Shown: positions 12,554 through 25,109 of the stretch, piece after piece
Position numbering within the stretch: the stretch's first letter is position 1
How the letters are laid out: each line of letters begins with the position of its first letter
Assembly: GCA_039881145.1 (NCBI GenBank)
Contig: JAYKKI010000077.1
Coordinates: forward strand, 4,596,501-4,660,500
DNA: 64,000 bases
DNA from: Druceiella hillmani
Taxonomy: Eukaryota > Arthropoda > Insecta > Lepidoptera > Hepialidae
Reading direction: 5' to 3'
Translations under genes and position numbers: made by a program
The notes under the pieces: generated by a model
What the model was told of the DNA's origin: nothing
Database searches by the model: none
Seen by the model: only the letters and a program-made list of their open reading frames with translations

Positions 12554-14480
12554 TGCTTTAATTTAAAAATATTAATTTTTCACAACGTAAATGTAAAAAA
12601 TTTATATTTGTAAATAGTTTGATACTAATTACTACCTATATCTTTCACAGGCGTAAAAGCATGATACGTAGTTCAAAAGTTATAAAATCTAGGAGAATCG
12701 CCATAATTTTCGAGAAATTTTCTAGTCAGATTTTTGTAATATATTTTTACATATATTTTATAATATCTTTTCAAACATGCAATTAAAAACATTTAAGTAT
12801 TCCTCTCAACAGACCCTTTTAAATGATACCCCACATGATATACAAAATTTTTTAAAAATTGAGTCTTTTTCTTTATTTCTTATGTGAATATTTAAAAAAA
12901 GTTAGTGTAAAATTTTTGGGTTAATAAGATGCACTACTATACCTAATTTCATGTTCCTAAGTCGCATGGTTTCTAAAAATACAAGCTGCAAAAGACGACC
13001 AGACAGACACGTGAGTGCTCTTCTAAAGACTCCAATTTCCAGTGTATAAGGCACTGGACCTTAAAAACTAGAGCCAATCCTGGAAATATATTATTAGTTT
13101 CGTAATTGGGACACTAAAATTACCCCCAATTGATGAAATCACTGTTTCCCAATTATTGCTAAATTTCTTTACTGAGATAGATATTATGCATATATCGAAT
13201 AGTTGTGTATTTCCATGTAACTCTAAGACTATAAAAATAATTTCTATAGTTTTGTAATTGAGAAACATCAGAACCATCTTAAGCAATTTATTATTTGAAG
13301 TTACTTGTCCCATATAAAAGTGATATACGTATATCATCACGTCATATAAAGGTGACATACATACATCATCACGTGTCGTATAAAAGTGGCATATATTTGT
13401 ACATAAAATGTAACCGACAATCGTAGATGGGATTTTTTGTTGAACAAAGTCGTTCCGGATTTAGCTAATTATGTTATTGCATAATTTGTGCTCGAATGAA
13501 AAAATGACCTTGCTTTACTTAATTGTAATCCTGATCAGCTGTTAATGATAAATTGTTGTTTATACGCGGGTTTGAGAGCGTGGGGTGTCAGAAGTCACGG
13601 TAGATACCGTTGAGGGTTACGAGTACGTGCGTGCGACGCAAATATGCGAGGGCGTGGACTGTATGTAGTTCCGCATGTCTTAGCATTTGTTAGTTTTTAT
13701 TAATTACTTTTTTTATTATATATGAAGCTGAGTAAAGTCCGAGATTTTCGCTTGGTAAACTTAAGAGCGAATTGTTCATCTCGATGAGATATACAAAAAA
13801 GTTCCAGTGCTACATATCCATAGTTAATTGAAAATTTGTAAAATTTATGATTTTAATTTTTATTATGTTCTTAACGTAATAAAAATTAAATATGGGCTTC
13901 TAAAAACATAAAAAAATTTGAAATAACGAAAGAGGGCTTTACGGTTTTCTATTCCCCAATAAATTGGATAAATTAAATACATAGTACCAGAATGTTACGT
14001 ACGTAAGTAATTTTAACTGAATGTCTTTTGAATAATGAATTCAAAAAATGTCGCAGTGTTTTTGATTATGCAAAAATATATTGCTGGGTAGCTCGTGAAC
14101 CAGCAGGCGCGGGCGTGCGCGACTACACATCTGTAGAATAACATGTCAAACAAATTCTGCACAAGCGCCGTTTAATAATAAGTTACAGACAGTGCGAGTG
14201 ACTTGATTGAAACAGGTCCAGTAACTTAGGAGATATTTCTTCTTGCCTCCTACAGATATACTTTTGTCTTAAGTTGATGGAGCACTTTAATACCCGCCCA
14301 TTCTTTACGAGATGTAATAACTTTATTCGTTATACCTAAGTAGTTTAATTAATAATACCGTATGTTAATTAGCTTCCATACACGTGGACTTGTAATAACC
14401 GAATATATTTATTTTTTTAACACTATATTCAGTTTTATATATTTTATATTAACATTTTATATTAACATATAGTTTATATT
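12554..14480. other. Intronic AT-rich stretch with old repeat fragments
   Basis: At 12940-13060 a segment resembling a LINE/non-autonomous 3' tail ('cctaatttcatgttcctaagtcg ... gaccagacagacacgtg') is visible. At 13310-13400 a degenerate ~34-bp unit ('catataaaagtgatatac...catcacgt') repeats about three times. Nothing gene-like is seen. Confidence 0.45.
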
Positions 14481-14567
14481 AACATTTGTACCGATCAGTG
14501 CTTGAAGTACAGAGAAAATATACTATGTAATTTCTCTGTACTTCAAGCACTGATCGGTACAAATGTT
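14481..14567. repeat. Perfect 37-bp inverted repeat (hairpin)
   Basis: Arms at 14481-14517 and 14531-14567 are exact reverse complements around a 13-base AT loop (atatactatgtaa). The arm includes 'taccgatcagtgcttgaag'. No copy was seen elsewhere in the window. Confidence 0.95.
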
Positions 14568-14774
14568 TTAAGCGGTACTTGTTAATTTCTTTCCTCTATC
14601 ATGTCCGTAAGAATAGTCGGTACTTAGCAAGCCTAATAACTTAATGTGCGATTTTTTTAACTTAGAAGGCTAATTATTTGTAGGGCTAATGGATATAAGC
14701 TACAATTCCAGCCAGGAATTAATAATATTTATTTACATTTTTTCATTACATTTTCTGTTTATTAATTATTAGTC

Positions 14775-15110
14775 TGTACCTTTTTGCTTAGTGATATAAA
14801 AACGATATTTTCCAAACTAAGAACCCTTAAAACTTAATCACGTCCGTCTGTATGTCACAGTCGTTTCATTCGCAGATTATAATAGCGTTAAAAAGATGAA
14901 ATTTAACATGGTTAAATGTATTCATAACGCCTATAAAGTTACGAAATACAATGTTTAAAAAAATTATGGCACCTCCCCTTTTGTATAGGATATAACTGAG
15001 AAGGTAATTCAAAAATATTAAATGTATCTTTTCAATAAAGGGACCCGTTTACGAAATTATAAGCTTTAAAATAGTCATTTTTATTACAGTTCCGGGTCTC
15101 CGCCCTCTAC
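14775..15110 (+). mobile_element. 'gtcacagcc' dispersed repeat, 5' half
   Basis: The diagnostic 'cgtccgtctgtatgtcacag...cgtttcattcgcag' block followed by 'gatgaaatttaac' is present, then 'cacctcccctttt'. The typical 3' end is not seen before 15110. Confidence 0.6.
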
Positions 15111-15359
15111 TAGCTGACCGCTATTTGTGAATATCTGAAAGGTATTCACAATGGTAGTACATATAACGAAATTTACAGGACAATTATCATATCTAAGTAG
15201 GTTCTACTATTTTACGAGTAATAGTCGACCAACTTATGAGATGTAATTGGGTCTGTGAAAAGTTCACAAAAACACCATACAACTGACATCAACTTTGAAA
15301 TGAACTGAAAAAATAAGTTTGTATTTTAAAATGTATACTTATTTTATCTGTGAAAGATG

Positions 15360-15560
15360 TACTAGGCTATATATGTATATATTTACATGGTGAGAAATAA
15401 TAATATTTTAATATACACTATGTCTTCATGCATATGAAAGATTAAATTAAAATTTGCAAATAAGTTGATAGAAACACTATGTACCCTTAAACATTTGTAA
15501 GTGCTGAAATGTACGGAACCGCTCCGTAATGCGAGATCTACTCTCCTTGACAGTTTTTTT
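15360..15560 (+). mobile_element. Dispersed repeat 3' part (shared with 44545-44785)
   Basis: Ordered blocks 'tatatttacatggtgagaaa', 'aaataagttgatagaaac', 'tatgtacccttaaacatttg', 'taagtgctgaaatgtacgga' and 'aatgcgagat' match those at 44545-44785 and partly 55690-55815. It is non-coding. Confidence 0.6.
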
Positions 15561-16128
15561 ACATCAACATCTACTTGACAGTTTTTTACATGCACAAATT
15601 TTAACGACAAAAATATCCTTACATTTTTAAATCGTTTGAATTATATTTTTTTTTATTTAATAATTAAATACTGTCCGTGATTATTGCAAATATTTATTAG
15701 TGTGTTGTGTAAATATTATTTTAACAATTTGCAATTTCAATAATTCGTAATATGAGTTGTCATTGAAATCATACATTTTTAACCATAACAAGGATCAATT
15801 AGAAAGTCAGTTTACAAATGGACTCGGATACTTTAAACGAATCGAACTTGGCTTTATGTAAAATTTGGCGGAAGGTGCTAAGATGTGGAGCTGACATGTG
15901 GAGTTAGTAGTTGATTAATTACTAAACAGCGTTTGAAATAATGCGGCACTTTGGCGTTGTTTTGTGAAAGTTTCGCCTGTAAAATGCAAGGTGTGACTTT
16001 CTGAAATATTATAGAGCCGAAAGGTCGTTTGCTGTAACTCGATAATACATGTGCGGACGTCGAGAAAACGAGACGTCTCTTAACCCCGTCCAGTTCGATG
16101 ACTCTATGCGTATTAACATATGTACGAA

Positions 16129-16132
<4 letters not shown>

Positions 16133-16177
<45 letters not shown>
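16133..16177. repeat. (TA)n microsatellite
   Basis: An uninterrupted AT dinucleotide tract. ORFs rich in IYIY run across it on both strands and are artefacts of the repeat. Confidence 0.98.
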
Positions 16178-16178
<1 letters not shown>

Positions 16179-16484
16179 CATACAAACGTAAAAGCTGTAT
16201 TATTATTATTAAAGGAACGTTTAAATGTGTTTAAATATATAATTGAATCGTAATACGAAGGCATAGTTGTTATCATATAATTTATCTATGCTTTAATAAA
16301 AATTATCTTTACAACAGAGTTATTGCAGCATCTAGATATTTTGTTTCTAAAAAGGCTACGCGGCAGGAAAATAATCTCTGTGTTTGATGTCTCTATGTAA
16401 TAACTTTTATTAGGTAAACAATAAATGAGATTTAGACAATAATATACTATTTTACGGCAAATTTATGTGACAATTTTTTTCTCT

Positions 16485-16620
16485 CTCATATGTTGCACTT
16501 GGATACATACTATTACTATACCAAATTTTAATAAAATCCATTCAGTAGATTTCGCGTGATTGACATACAGACAAACAGATCAAAATTCTAAAAACTGGTT
16601 TTCTGGCTTCATTATCATGC
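16485..16620 (+). mobile_element. LINE/RTE-like 3' tail fragment
   Basis: 'ataccaaattttaataaaatc...ttcagtag...gtgattgacatacagacaaacag' resembles the 3' tails of common lepidopteran retroelements. It is short and undelimited. Confidence 0.35.
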
Positions 16621-17131
16621 TTTATGCTAAATGAATCAACTTTTTTTAAACGTGTACAGAATTCACTCTGTTATAATTTTATTAACGGCAAAAAATATTC
16701 CAGAATTAAAAAAAAACTGTTAGTATTTTTTGCTTTTCCGCGTCTTGTAAACATACTGTCGTAAAGACGTCAAAGTTTTTATTTGATATTGGTATATAAA
16801 GCACACTTAATCATATTAATTTGCACACAATAAATGTAAAAAATAATGAAAGAAACTACCAAAAATTCTAATAAACACACAATATAAAATACAACAGCAA
16901 AAATAATTAGGTACATCGTCTATGTTCGGTACCAGGAAAAAGCCACAAAAGAAACAAAAGTAAGACGCAACGACATACTTTTAACAATAATTTTATTAAT
17001 AAAATAAAATTATTATTATTAATAAAATTATGCAAGCATCAATGAAAGGTAAATGTCGTTGTTATCACGTAAATTTAAGATGTCAATAAAAGTTACGTCA
17101 AATGTTAACTATATTGTCAATTAAAACAGCA

Positions 17132-17160
17132 AATAATAATAATAATTATTATTATTATGT
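17132..17160. repeat. (AAT)n(ATT)n palindromic microsatellite
   Basis: Tandem AAT units run into ATT units, forming a self-complementary tract. Confidence 0.8.
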
Positions 17161-17685
17161 TAATAATTATTATAATTACAATAACAAAACATGTCAAATA
17201 CGAAATATTATATTATATAATAATACCAATGATTATAGTGCCATTCTTCATCAACTTTATCGACTAATGTTTCATTCATTGTGTAATACAATCCCCCACA
17301 GTTTTGGAACTATGCGAATAAACTTTTGTATGTACGTGCTCTGTACAGAGGTCTCAATTAACACGTCCATAATTAAAAAATTAATGCAATCGTGCATATA
17401 AAGTGGGTACGAAAATTTTATTACGCACTCTTATGGAGTGTCACTTGAAACGTGTTTTTAAGAGAAATTCCGCCTTTCACTAAACACTACATTATCAACC
17501 ATTATTTTGAAGTATGGAAAAATTCTGTTTACTAATTTTTCATCAGAATTTTGAATTAATGTTACATCCTGTAATTTGCATTAGTGATTTAAAGAGATAC
17601 TACGAAATCCTACATCATGCGTGTTCTTAAACAAAGTTAACCGGTTCTTTTCTGAGCCGTCACGCTTGGGTCGGTGATGCTGAAT

Positions 17686-17779
17686 CGGGTAAACTCGGTT
17701 CCCTTCGGCATTGGCCAAGCGAGTTCACTGTTCGGGTGAGCTCAGCTCCCTTCGGCATCGGCTAAGCGAGTTCACTGTC
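17686..17779. repeat. GC-rich 47-bp tandem duplication
   Basis: Two adjacent 47-bp units (17686-17732 and 17733-17779) share 'cccttcggcat' and 'agcgagttcactgt'. They differ at scattered positions and stand out by GC content from the surroundings. Confidence 0.85.
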
Positions 17780-18102
17780 TAACATGGAGTGCATCGTTTT
17801 AGGAATTACGTTATATTTATTTATTACTACGGAGTTTTTTTAGATATTTAATTAAATTTGCATCCAAAAAATTCATAACATATTTCAGTTTCCATAAACC
17901 CATTATTTCATTTTTAGGATATGATAGCAATGAATATCTCTCTATTTTGCTCTTTTGATTGGATCAATCAGAGCAAAATTACACTGAATAATTATTTTCA
18001 AAAAAAATTATATATTTTGTAACTAATATTACTTCATGATTATAGAAATAAAAATAAATAATTGTATTTTAAAATTGTTACTGACTCACCGAAATAATGT
18101 AG

Positions 18103-18103
18103 A

Positions 18104-18198
<95 letters not shown>

Positions 18199-18199
18199 T
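18103..18199. repeat. Compound (CA)n(TA)n(CA)n microsatellite
   Basis: About 78 bases of TA dinucleotides (18113-18190) are flanked on both sides by short CA runs. Confidence 0.97.
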
Positions 18200-18479
18200 A
18201 TGCACTACTGTTTTTTTACAGCTTATCCTGTTAACTGTCCAGTAAAATTTTAAAAACCTATACTTTTGATACAATCAAACAATCGATTCACACTTTCGAT
18301 TCAAACTTTCGAAACACACTTTCGATTTCAAACTGGCACATTGAATTCATTCAAAAATGACATAATTATATTTTAGACATAGCAGGAAATTAGTAAGATG
18401 GCTTCATTCTTCTTTCCTCAGCACAGTAGCGTTCTACTTAGAAAAGTAGGCCCTTAAAGGCATAGATAATTGGGCACAT

Positions 18480-18800
18480 GGTCGTGTTCGCAATATCAGG
18501 GTGTGTCCAAAGGGAACCCCGCTGCTAACTCTCTCATTTGTTTCGACGAGTCTTCTCCGTTTCCTTACGCCTGACCTCCGTTGGTCGGCTTATCTCTTCA
18601 CAACAGTTGGTTACCACAATCTCGAATATAGATTGTTCAATGATATATCTTTTACCGTCAGTAGATGAGATCAGGTTCGTGGAAAAGAGACAGAAGAGGC
18701 TGCTCTTGATCGCAGCCTTGTGTCGTGTACGCTCGCTCTTGAAGTCGGTATCTCCAAGTGGAACCGATCCCCAGTCATAAGGAGACGACTAATAAGATGA
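18480..18800. other. Moderately GC-rich unrecognised segment
   Basis: An 80-codon plus-strand ORF (18538-18780) crosses it, but I recognise no domain and see no splice or codon signature. It begins near 'agggtgtgtccaaagg' and could be part of an unidentified repeat. Confidence 0.25.
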
Positions 18801-18916
18801 GGTATATTCAATAATGTTGCACACCGTATAATCTTTATACGATATGGCTATTTTATAATTCTAATTATGCGTACCTTTCGTAAAAAATAAAATTATTTTG
18901 AATTAAAGTTTTTGTT

Positions 18917-19335
18917 AGGAGCTACGGATGCTTACATATTTTTTGAGAATGTTGGGACAAATATTACAATTCCTCCGTCTTAGAGGTTTGTCACTTTTTC
19001 ATTGGCACTCAATATCTAAGGCGAGAAAATTATAGAAGAAAATAAAGTTACGTTTAATAGACACACGTAATTATTTCTCGAAATTGACTTTACACACGAA
19101 AATGACTTTTACGATTTCAATAAGTGCACAGTGTCTACGAGAGGGTTTAAGTGCTCGACGACGACGTTATTTGCAGACTATCGGCACAAAAATTAGTTCC
19201 GCATATAATTCAAACACAAAAACAATAACAATATTGGTGTCTCGCGGATACATGAGACTCGAATCGATCAGGTTTATACTTCCGCCGACGGCGGCCGCAA
19301 GGTTGCCGCCCTGCTGCTCGCAATGCGGCAATTAA
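18917..19335. mobile_element. Diverged dispersed repeat, copy 1 (pair with 24541-24905)
   Basis: Ordered blocks 'gctacggatgcttacat', 'cctccg', 'tagacacacgta', 'gagggtttaagtgctcga', 'cgttatttgcagactat', 'acaaaaacaataac' and 'tttatacttccgc' recur in the same order at 24541-24905. An 83-codon ORF over it is not supported as a gene. The class of element is unknown. Confidence 0.7.
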
Positions 19336-19489
19336 CTAGATCGTCGTGTCGGTTAATATATTTATGTTTTAATATATTAATACAATTAAAATCGAATATC
19401 GTGTCGGTAAATAAATCTATTTTTAATATATTAATCGTGCAATAAACTCGATCGTCGTGACGATTAATCTAATTTAAAAGGCAATGTCC

Positions 19490-21790
19490 CCATTGACATA
19501 TCAACGCCTAGCCCAAACCGCTGTTGATCAAAATTGGAGAGGGTGTTGATTTTATAACGAAGGCATGGATTAAGAAGGAATTTTTCGAAATTAATCCCCT
19601 ACGGGGGTGAAAAGGTGTGACTAATTTTGTATGGAAAAAAATATTTTTATGCTAATTTTAACTTGAAACTTGGTACATATTCTTTATAATTTTCCGAAAT
19701 TCACTCCTAGGGAGATGAAAAAAGATGGCCAAATTTGTATGGAAAAAAAATTATTACGGTAATTTTTGTTTAAAAATTTTCATTAACGCTTTTCAATACA
19801 AGTAATGAAACAATTATTTAAGAATTTTCCGATATTCAACCCCTAAGGAGTGAAAAGGCGTGGCTAATTGTGTATGACAAAAAAATTATGGAAATTTTTA
19901 GTTAAAAACTGGTATTACTGCTTTTCAATACAAATAATGTAACAAGTATTTAAGTATTTTATAATATTCAACCCCCAAGAGGGCGAAAAAATAGTTGCTA
20001 AATTTGCATAGGAAAATTTGTAATGGCAATTTTTACATGAAAATTGATATTACTGCTTTTCAATACAAATAATGAAACAAGTAATAAGAATTTTCCTGGA
20101 TTAAACCCCAAAGTGGCTGAAAAGAGGTGGCTAAATTTGTATGGAAAACAATTGTTAGGGTAGTTTTTACTTAAAATCTGTATTAATGACAATAAGACAA
20201 ATAATATAAAAGGTATTTACCACTTTTTGATATTTAAACCCTAAAGGGTGAAAAGGGGTGCCTATATTGTATAAGAATAAAAAATATTGTGGTAATTTTT
20301 ATTTAAAAATTGGTACTAATGTTTTTCAACACAAATAATAAACAAGTATTAAGCATTGTTCGAGATTCAGCCCCTAAGGGGGTGAAAAGGGGTTGCTAAA
20401 TTTGTATGAAAAAATTGTTATGGTAGTTTTTATTTAAAAAATTGTATTAATGTTTTTTAATACAAATAATGAAACAAGCATTACGCATTTTCCGAGATTC
20501 AAAAATGTAATGGCTAAATTTGTATGGGAAAAAATTGTTATGACCATTTGTGTTTACAAATTTGTTTTAATGTATTTCAGTACATATAATTAAACAAATA
20601 TTTAACCATTTTCCGACCTTAAGGGGCGAAAAGAGGTTGCTAAATTTGTATGGAAAAAAAATGTTATGGAAATGTTTACTTAAAAATTTGTATTAATACT
20701 TTTCAATACAAAAAATTAAACAAGTATTTAAGTATATTTCTATATTCAACACCTAAGTGGGTGAAAAGGAGTGGCAAATTTGTATGTCAAGAAAATTGTT
20801 ACGATCATTTTTACTTAAAAATTTGTATTAATGCTTTGCAATACAAACAATTTAACAAGCATTTAAGCATATTCCAATATTCAGACCCCAAGGGGGTAAA
20901 AAGTGGTTGCTACATTTGCATAGAAAGAAAATTGTTATGGTAATTTTACTTAAAATTTAGAATTAATACTTTTAATACAAATAATGTAACAATTATTTAA
21001 GAATTTTACGAGATTCAATCTCTAATCGGATGAAAATTGGTAGCTAAGTTTCGCTGGCTGTATTCGGGCAGGGGGGGGGTGCGGGTGTAATCGGTTTTCA
21101 TACCGCTAATACCGCTTATTACGCCGATTATTATGTTTTTTAATTCAAGCGACTACAGTTTCCCCTTGGAGTCTGTTTCGCAACGTCGATCAATAAATCC
21201 TAGAGCCAGTTATAAAATGTGGTAGTCATTGACTTAGTTGAAGATCGCTTCTCACATGACTTTAGCACCAGACAGTGGAACCACCATTGTGGTATACAAG
21301 GAAGCACTGTATTCAATTCTAACTTCCTCTCTGCTGCTTTATTGGCCTAAACTGGTTTACACTCTTTTTGTAGAGTTTGTATATAAATAAATAATAGTAT
21401 TAACAACATACAAGTAAGTAGTAATTTAATAAAAACGAAACCGACTTTTTATTTTATATTTTAAACTACAAAACCGATTTTTATAAAATGTTCACTATTC
21501 ACTAAGTTGAAAGATACTTAAGTCGATAAAAATAGAATAATTGTAATCTGATTTCTTATTTCTAAAAAATACATGGAAAAACTTATAGTCAGATATTCAT
21601 AAACTTTTGAAATGTTGTGCATTTGTTTAGAAAGGAAGAAAGAAAGGCTTAAAGGACTAACATATTTAATAATATTAAATACATTTTGATCGAATTTATA
21701 ATCACCTTTTTGAAGTTAATTAAAAATTTGACTGAAGTTTAGAAAACGAATTGTTTTCGCGAGCGAAGCCGCGGGCGAGAAACTAGTCAT
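19490..21790 (+). mobile_element. Large non-autonomous element with internal ~130-bp array
   Basis: The left end carries 'tatcaacgcctagcccaaac', a block I associate with a common lepidopteran element. The middle (about 19580-21050) is a degenerate tandem array listed separately. The right end, 'gcgagcgaagccgcgggcga' followed by 'gaaactagt' at about 21758-21787, is a typical lepidopteran repeat terminus. There is no coding capacity. That both ends belong to one element is an inference. Confidence 0.5.
19580..21050. repeat. Degenerate tandem array, ~130-bp monomer, ~11-12 copies
   Basis: Each monomer reads roughly 'ttcaacccctaagggggtga', 'aaaggggttgctaaatttg', 'tatggaaaaaattgttatgg', 'aatttttacttaaaaattgg' and 'cttttcaatacaaataatg'. 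Anchor 'tttgtatgg'-like sites fall at about 19630, 19734, 19868, 20003, 20135, 20262, 20400, 20518, 20646, 20779 and 20913. Spacing is 104-138 bases. A single related monomer start also appears at 32471-32510. Confidence 0.9.
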
Positions 21791-23158
21791 TTGTATTTTA
21801 ATATATTAAACCGACAGTTTTCTTCAAAAGCAATAGCATAATCTAGTTATTAGAAAATCTGAAAGCAAAAATTGGATCTTAAGGTAAAATAAAATTGTCG
21901 ATGTTAAACTGGCTGATGGTGCTTAATATTGCTCAGATGCATTTCTCTTGATTATAACTTTTAAAGTATTAATTGGAACCTGCTACAGCGTGTAGACCTA
22001 ATTTTCATCAGACAGCACAATAAATAAATACGTGACCACAGGCGTTCAAAGGTATTAAAGACTTTGTTCAAAAAATTAGGTTTGCTTTTGGGGTTTCGTA
22101 GTAAACAAGGAAGTTTTATAATGTCGTTTTATCCATCTATATGCTTGTGACGGTTTACCAATCTTCATAGGTGCAGGCCATTCATAACGAGATCTTAATT
22201 AATATGTAGCGAAATCTTAAATAAAAATATTTTTAATGTATCTCCCATAAATTGAGATTTTTGACACATTCCATGGACTGACTTATGTCACAACCCTGTT
22301 TTGTGATGCGCATTTATCCAATTTGACTTTTTGTTAGACACTACTCTGCGCTCATTGTTAATTTCATTCGGTGTTATTTAATTAATTGACCTAAGAAAAC
22401 GTTGCTTAAATTTTTTTGTTGATTTCTTCGTCTCTTTCTCTTTCTTGTTTTATTTCGTCTTCATTTTACAAAATTCCCTATTTATGAGCTGTAAAAATAT
22501 CGAAAAAAATTTATGAACTACCTCCATATCTATTAATAAAGTTGCTGTTGAATAGGCCTTTACAAATGCAATAAAACCTGTCTCGCGTTCTTGTGTTTTC
22601 ATTTAACACTCTCTTTGGAATTTTTGAAACATTAAAATTATTAAATATTTAAAAAAAGTGGAAGGAATATTTAGTCAACATATTTAATTCTAATTATTTT
22701 CGAGCATGTTGAAATGATGAGTTTTATTTATATCCAAATGTTTACCATAACACATATGTATATACAATGAAAAACAAGATAAACAAAATTACGAATACGG
22801 GTTCAATAATAAAAACTTATTTAATGATATATTGCTATAAGAATGACTACGAATTACTATTTTAGCGTGTTTTCATACCTCCTCTCTTGGTAATAAAAAT
22901 CTACGGTGTTTCCTAAAAACCAATGACTGAAAAATTAGATTAGAGGGCGTGGTCTCAATGCACGTCACTTTGCTAATTAAGAAATCCTAAAGAAATAGAT
23001 TGCCCGGTGCAGGGCACGAAAGGGTAATATGGTTTTGTCATACAATAGAAAAAATTAAAATTACATTGCCATATTTATAAATACAAACACAATTGTTACA
23101 ACCAACTGGATAATTACTCAACAATCCATAGATCGCATAATTTAATGTGCAACTGGAA
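21791..23158. other. Intronic stretch, no gene seen
   Basis: AT-rich, with only short ORFs. A fragment near 22100-22160 ('tttgcttttggggtttcgta', 'gcttgtgacggtt') may be an old copy of the gtcacagcc repeat. Confidence 0.4.
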
Positions 23159-23260
23159 CAGTTATATATTAAATGATGAAAAACTGTATACGTTTTATGG
23201 AAAATGCAGATATTCTGAATGAAAACACTTCAGCGTAATATCACAAGTTGTAACATAGAT
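23159..23260 (+). repeat. 102-bp dispersed segment, copy 1
   Basis: It is nearly identical to 26798-26899, with a handful of single-base differences. It begins 'agttatatattaaatgatga' and ends 'agttgtaacatagat'. High identity over a short length indicates a recent event. Confidence 0.9.
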
Positions 23261-23347
23261 GACCTGCGGATTACCTTGATTCATAGGGCAGCAAATAGGT
23301 AAGAACCTGTAATAAGTAGCGAGTTGCAACTAACTTTTAAAAATAAT

Positions 23348-23351
<4 letters not shown>

Positions 23352-23393
<42 letters not shown>
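23352..23393. repeat. (TA)n microsatellite
   Basis: TA dinucleotide tract just downstream of the 102-bp segment copy 1. Confidence 0.97.
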
Positions 23394-23395
<2 letters not shown>

Positions 23396-24540
23396 GTCAT
23401 CCCCTTCCCCCTTACACTGATTCCCACACCGCAGGATATCGCCTAAACCAATTTACAATAATTTACGAAGAGAATAATTGAACACTGAAACATGATCACA
23501 CGTTGCAGAAAAAATATAAATATTACCATAATTAGATTAGTTTTGGAAAAATTTATACCAATATTTCAAGAACGGAACTCTCGGCGCATGAAGTACCTTC
23601 ATGCCTGATTGATTTTCATCAATAAATAGTTTGATAAACAAAGCTGTCGCGGTCGAGTACCGCCGCTCGTGAGAACTTCACGACTTTACACTCTGGCAAT
23701 TAACGAGACTCGATCTTGCTAATATCATTTGCCTTTTTTTGCATAGTATTTCAACATCGTATCTATAACATTTTGGGCCGTAACATCAATCACAGCTTAA
23801 AGCGACTGTCAATAAATCTCGGGTCCCATTTAATTACTGTCGATTACGTCCAAATAGTAAATTTTATATTACAGCCACTTTGCTAAACTTAGTTAACTTT
23901 ATTTGTAACTTGCAACACTGAAGATTATTATTGGAATAGGTGTCAACGTTATTAATAATTTGTGATTATATGATTAACGAAAGAGTGCATAATTTTATTA
24001 AGAGTGAGAAGAAAACTTTAACTCAGTTGGTTTTCATTATTCGAAAAATTAAAAGGATTAAATCTACCCTCTAACAATGTGCAGGCATTGGAAATTATTC
24101 TTAATACCCATCAAGAATAAAAAAAAATTGTCTACCTGAATCGCTACTTGCGTTTTCTTGCGTTTCCTTGCGTTTTTTTATTTTGTTATGATTGCCGTAT
24201 ATTATTAATAAATCAACTAACTAATAATGCATTGTTTGAAGTCTTAGAAACATTTTGTTTTTCTATTTATATGAACCCGTGTCGCCTAAAATTATTTACA
24301 CAAATGAATAATATTTAAAAGAGATTTGAATTTTCATGTTTATTTAATTTTTTTTTAATTTTACGTGAAATTTAAATATTAGATCACATAAAATTTATTG
24401 AAAAACAAAGAAAAAAAGTATCGGTCTACTGATGACGGCGATACAGTTATTTAAGTACTACAAAAAACAATTCAAAAAACGTTTCATACTTCATAAGTAC
24501 TCTCAAATAAAGTAGACATCGATTGATACAATAAAATTCT

Positions 24541-24905
24541 CCCTAGGAAATACGGCTGGCTACATTTTTTCGAAAAGGTTACTAGAAATATGCAAATACC
24601 TCCGGCCTATAGCATGAACACATTTTTTGTTACCTCTTAATGCGTAAGGTAACAAGACAGTAGCAAAAAATAAAAAGTTTCTTTAAATAGAAACACGTAT
24701 TTTTTTCATGATACAGACTTTAGTACGCAGCGCCTAAGAAAGGGTTTAAACGATCGAAGGCGTCGTTATTTGCAACTATAGGCACGGTGAAGGGGTTCCG
24801 CAGTTAAGTCGAACAAAAACAATAATATTTGCGTCTCACAGATACTTGAGAAACTTGATTCCATCGGATTTACACTTCCGCACTCCACAACCGCAAGAAA
24901 TAAAG
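24541..24905. mobile_element. Diverged dispersed repeat, copy 2 (pair with 18917-19335)
   Basis: It is collinear with copy 1 in the same orientation, with many substitutions and indels. Shared blocks include 'aagggtttaaacgatcgaag', 'cgtcgttatttgcaactata', 'aacaaaaacaataat' and 'tttacacttccgc'. Confidence 0.7.
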
Positions 24906-25109
24906 AAAAAAGCTCAACCTGTTGATAATCGCGACACAATTAATATTGACTACATATATGTTTCACTAGCAATTGATTAGATCAAGTAGTATACACGAGC
25001 CAAGCTTCTGGTAAAAAGCTATTAATATAATAAATATTAAATTTAACTAAGCTTAACACAGAATCAGTTAGGAAGATTGTCTAATACCGGTAACTTCTTA
25101 ACCATTGTA

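Noticed and set aside
15878..18274. IYIYIY-containing ORFs on both strands
   Set aside because: They read through (TA)n microsatellites.
20650..20943. 97-codon ORF in the 130-bp array
   Set aside because: It consists of two array monomers read through.
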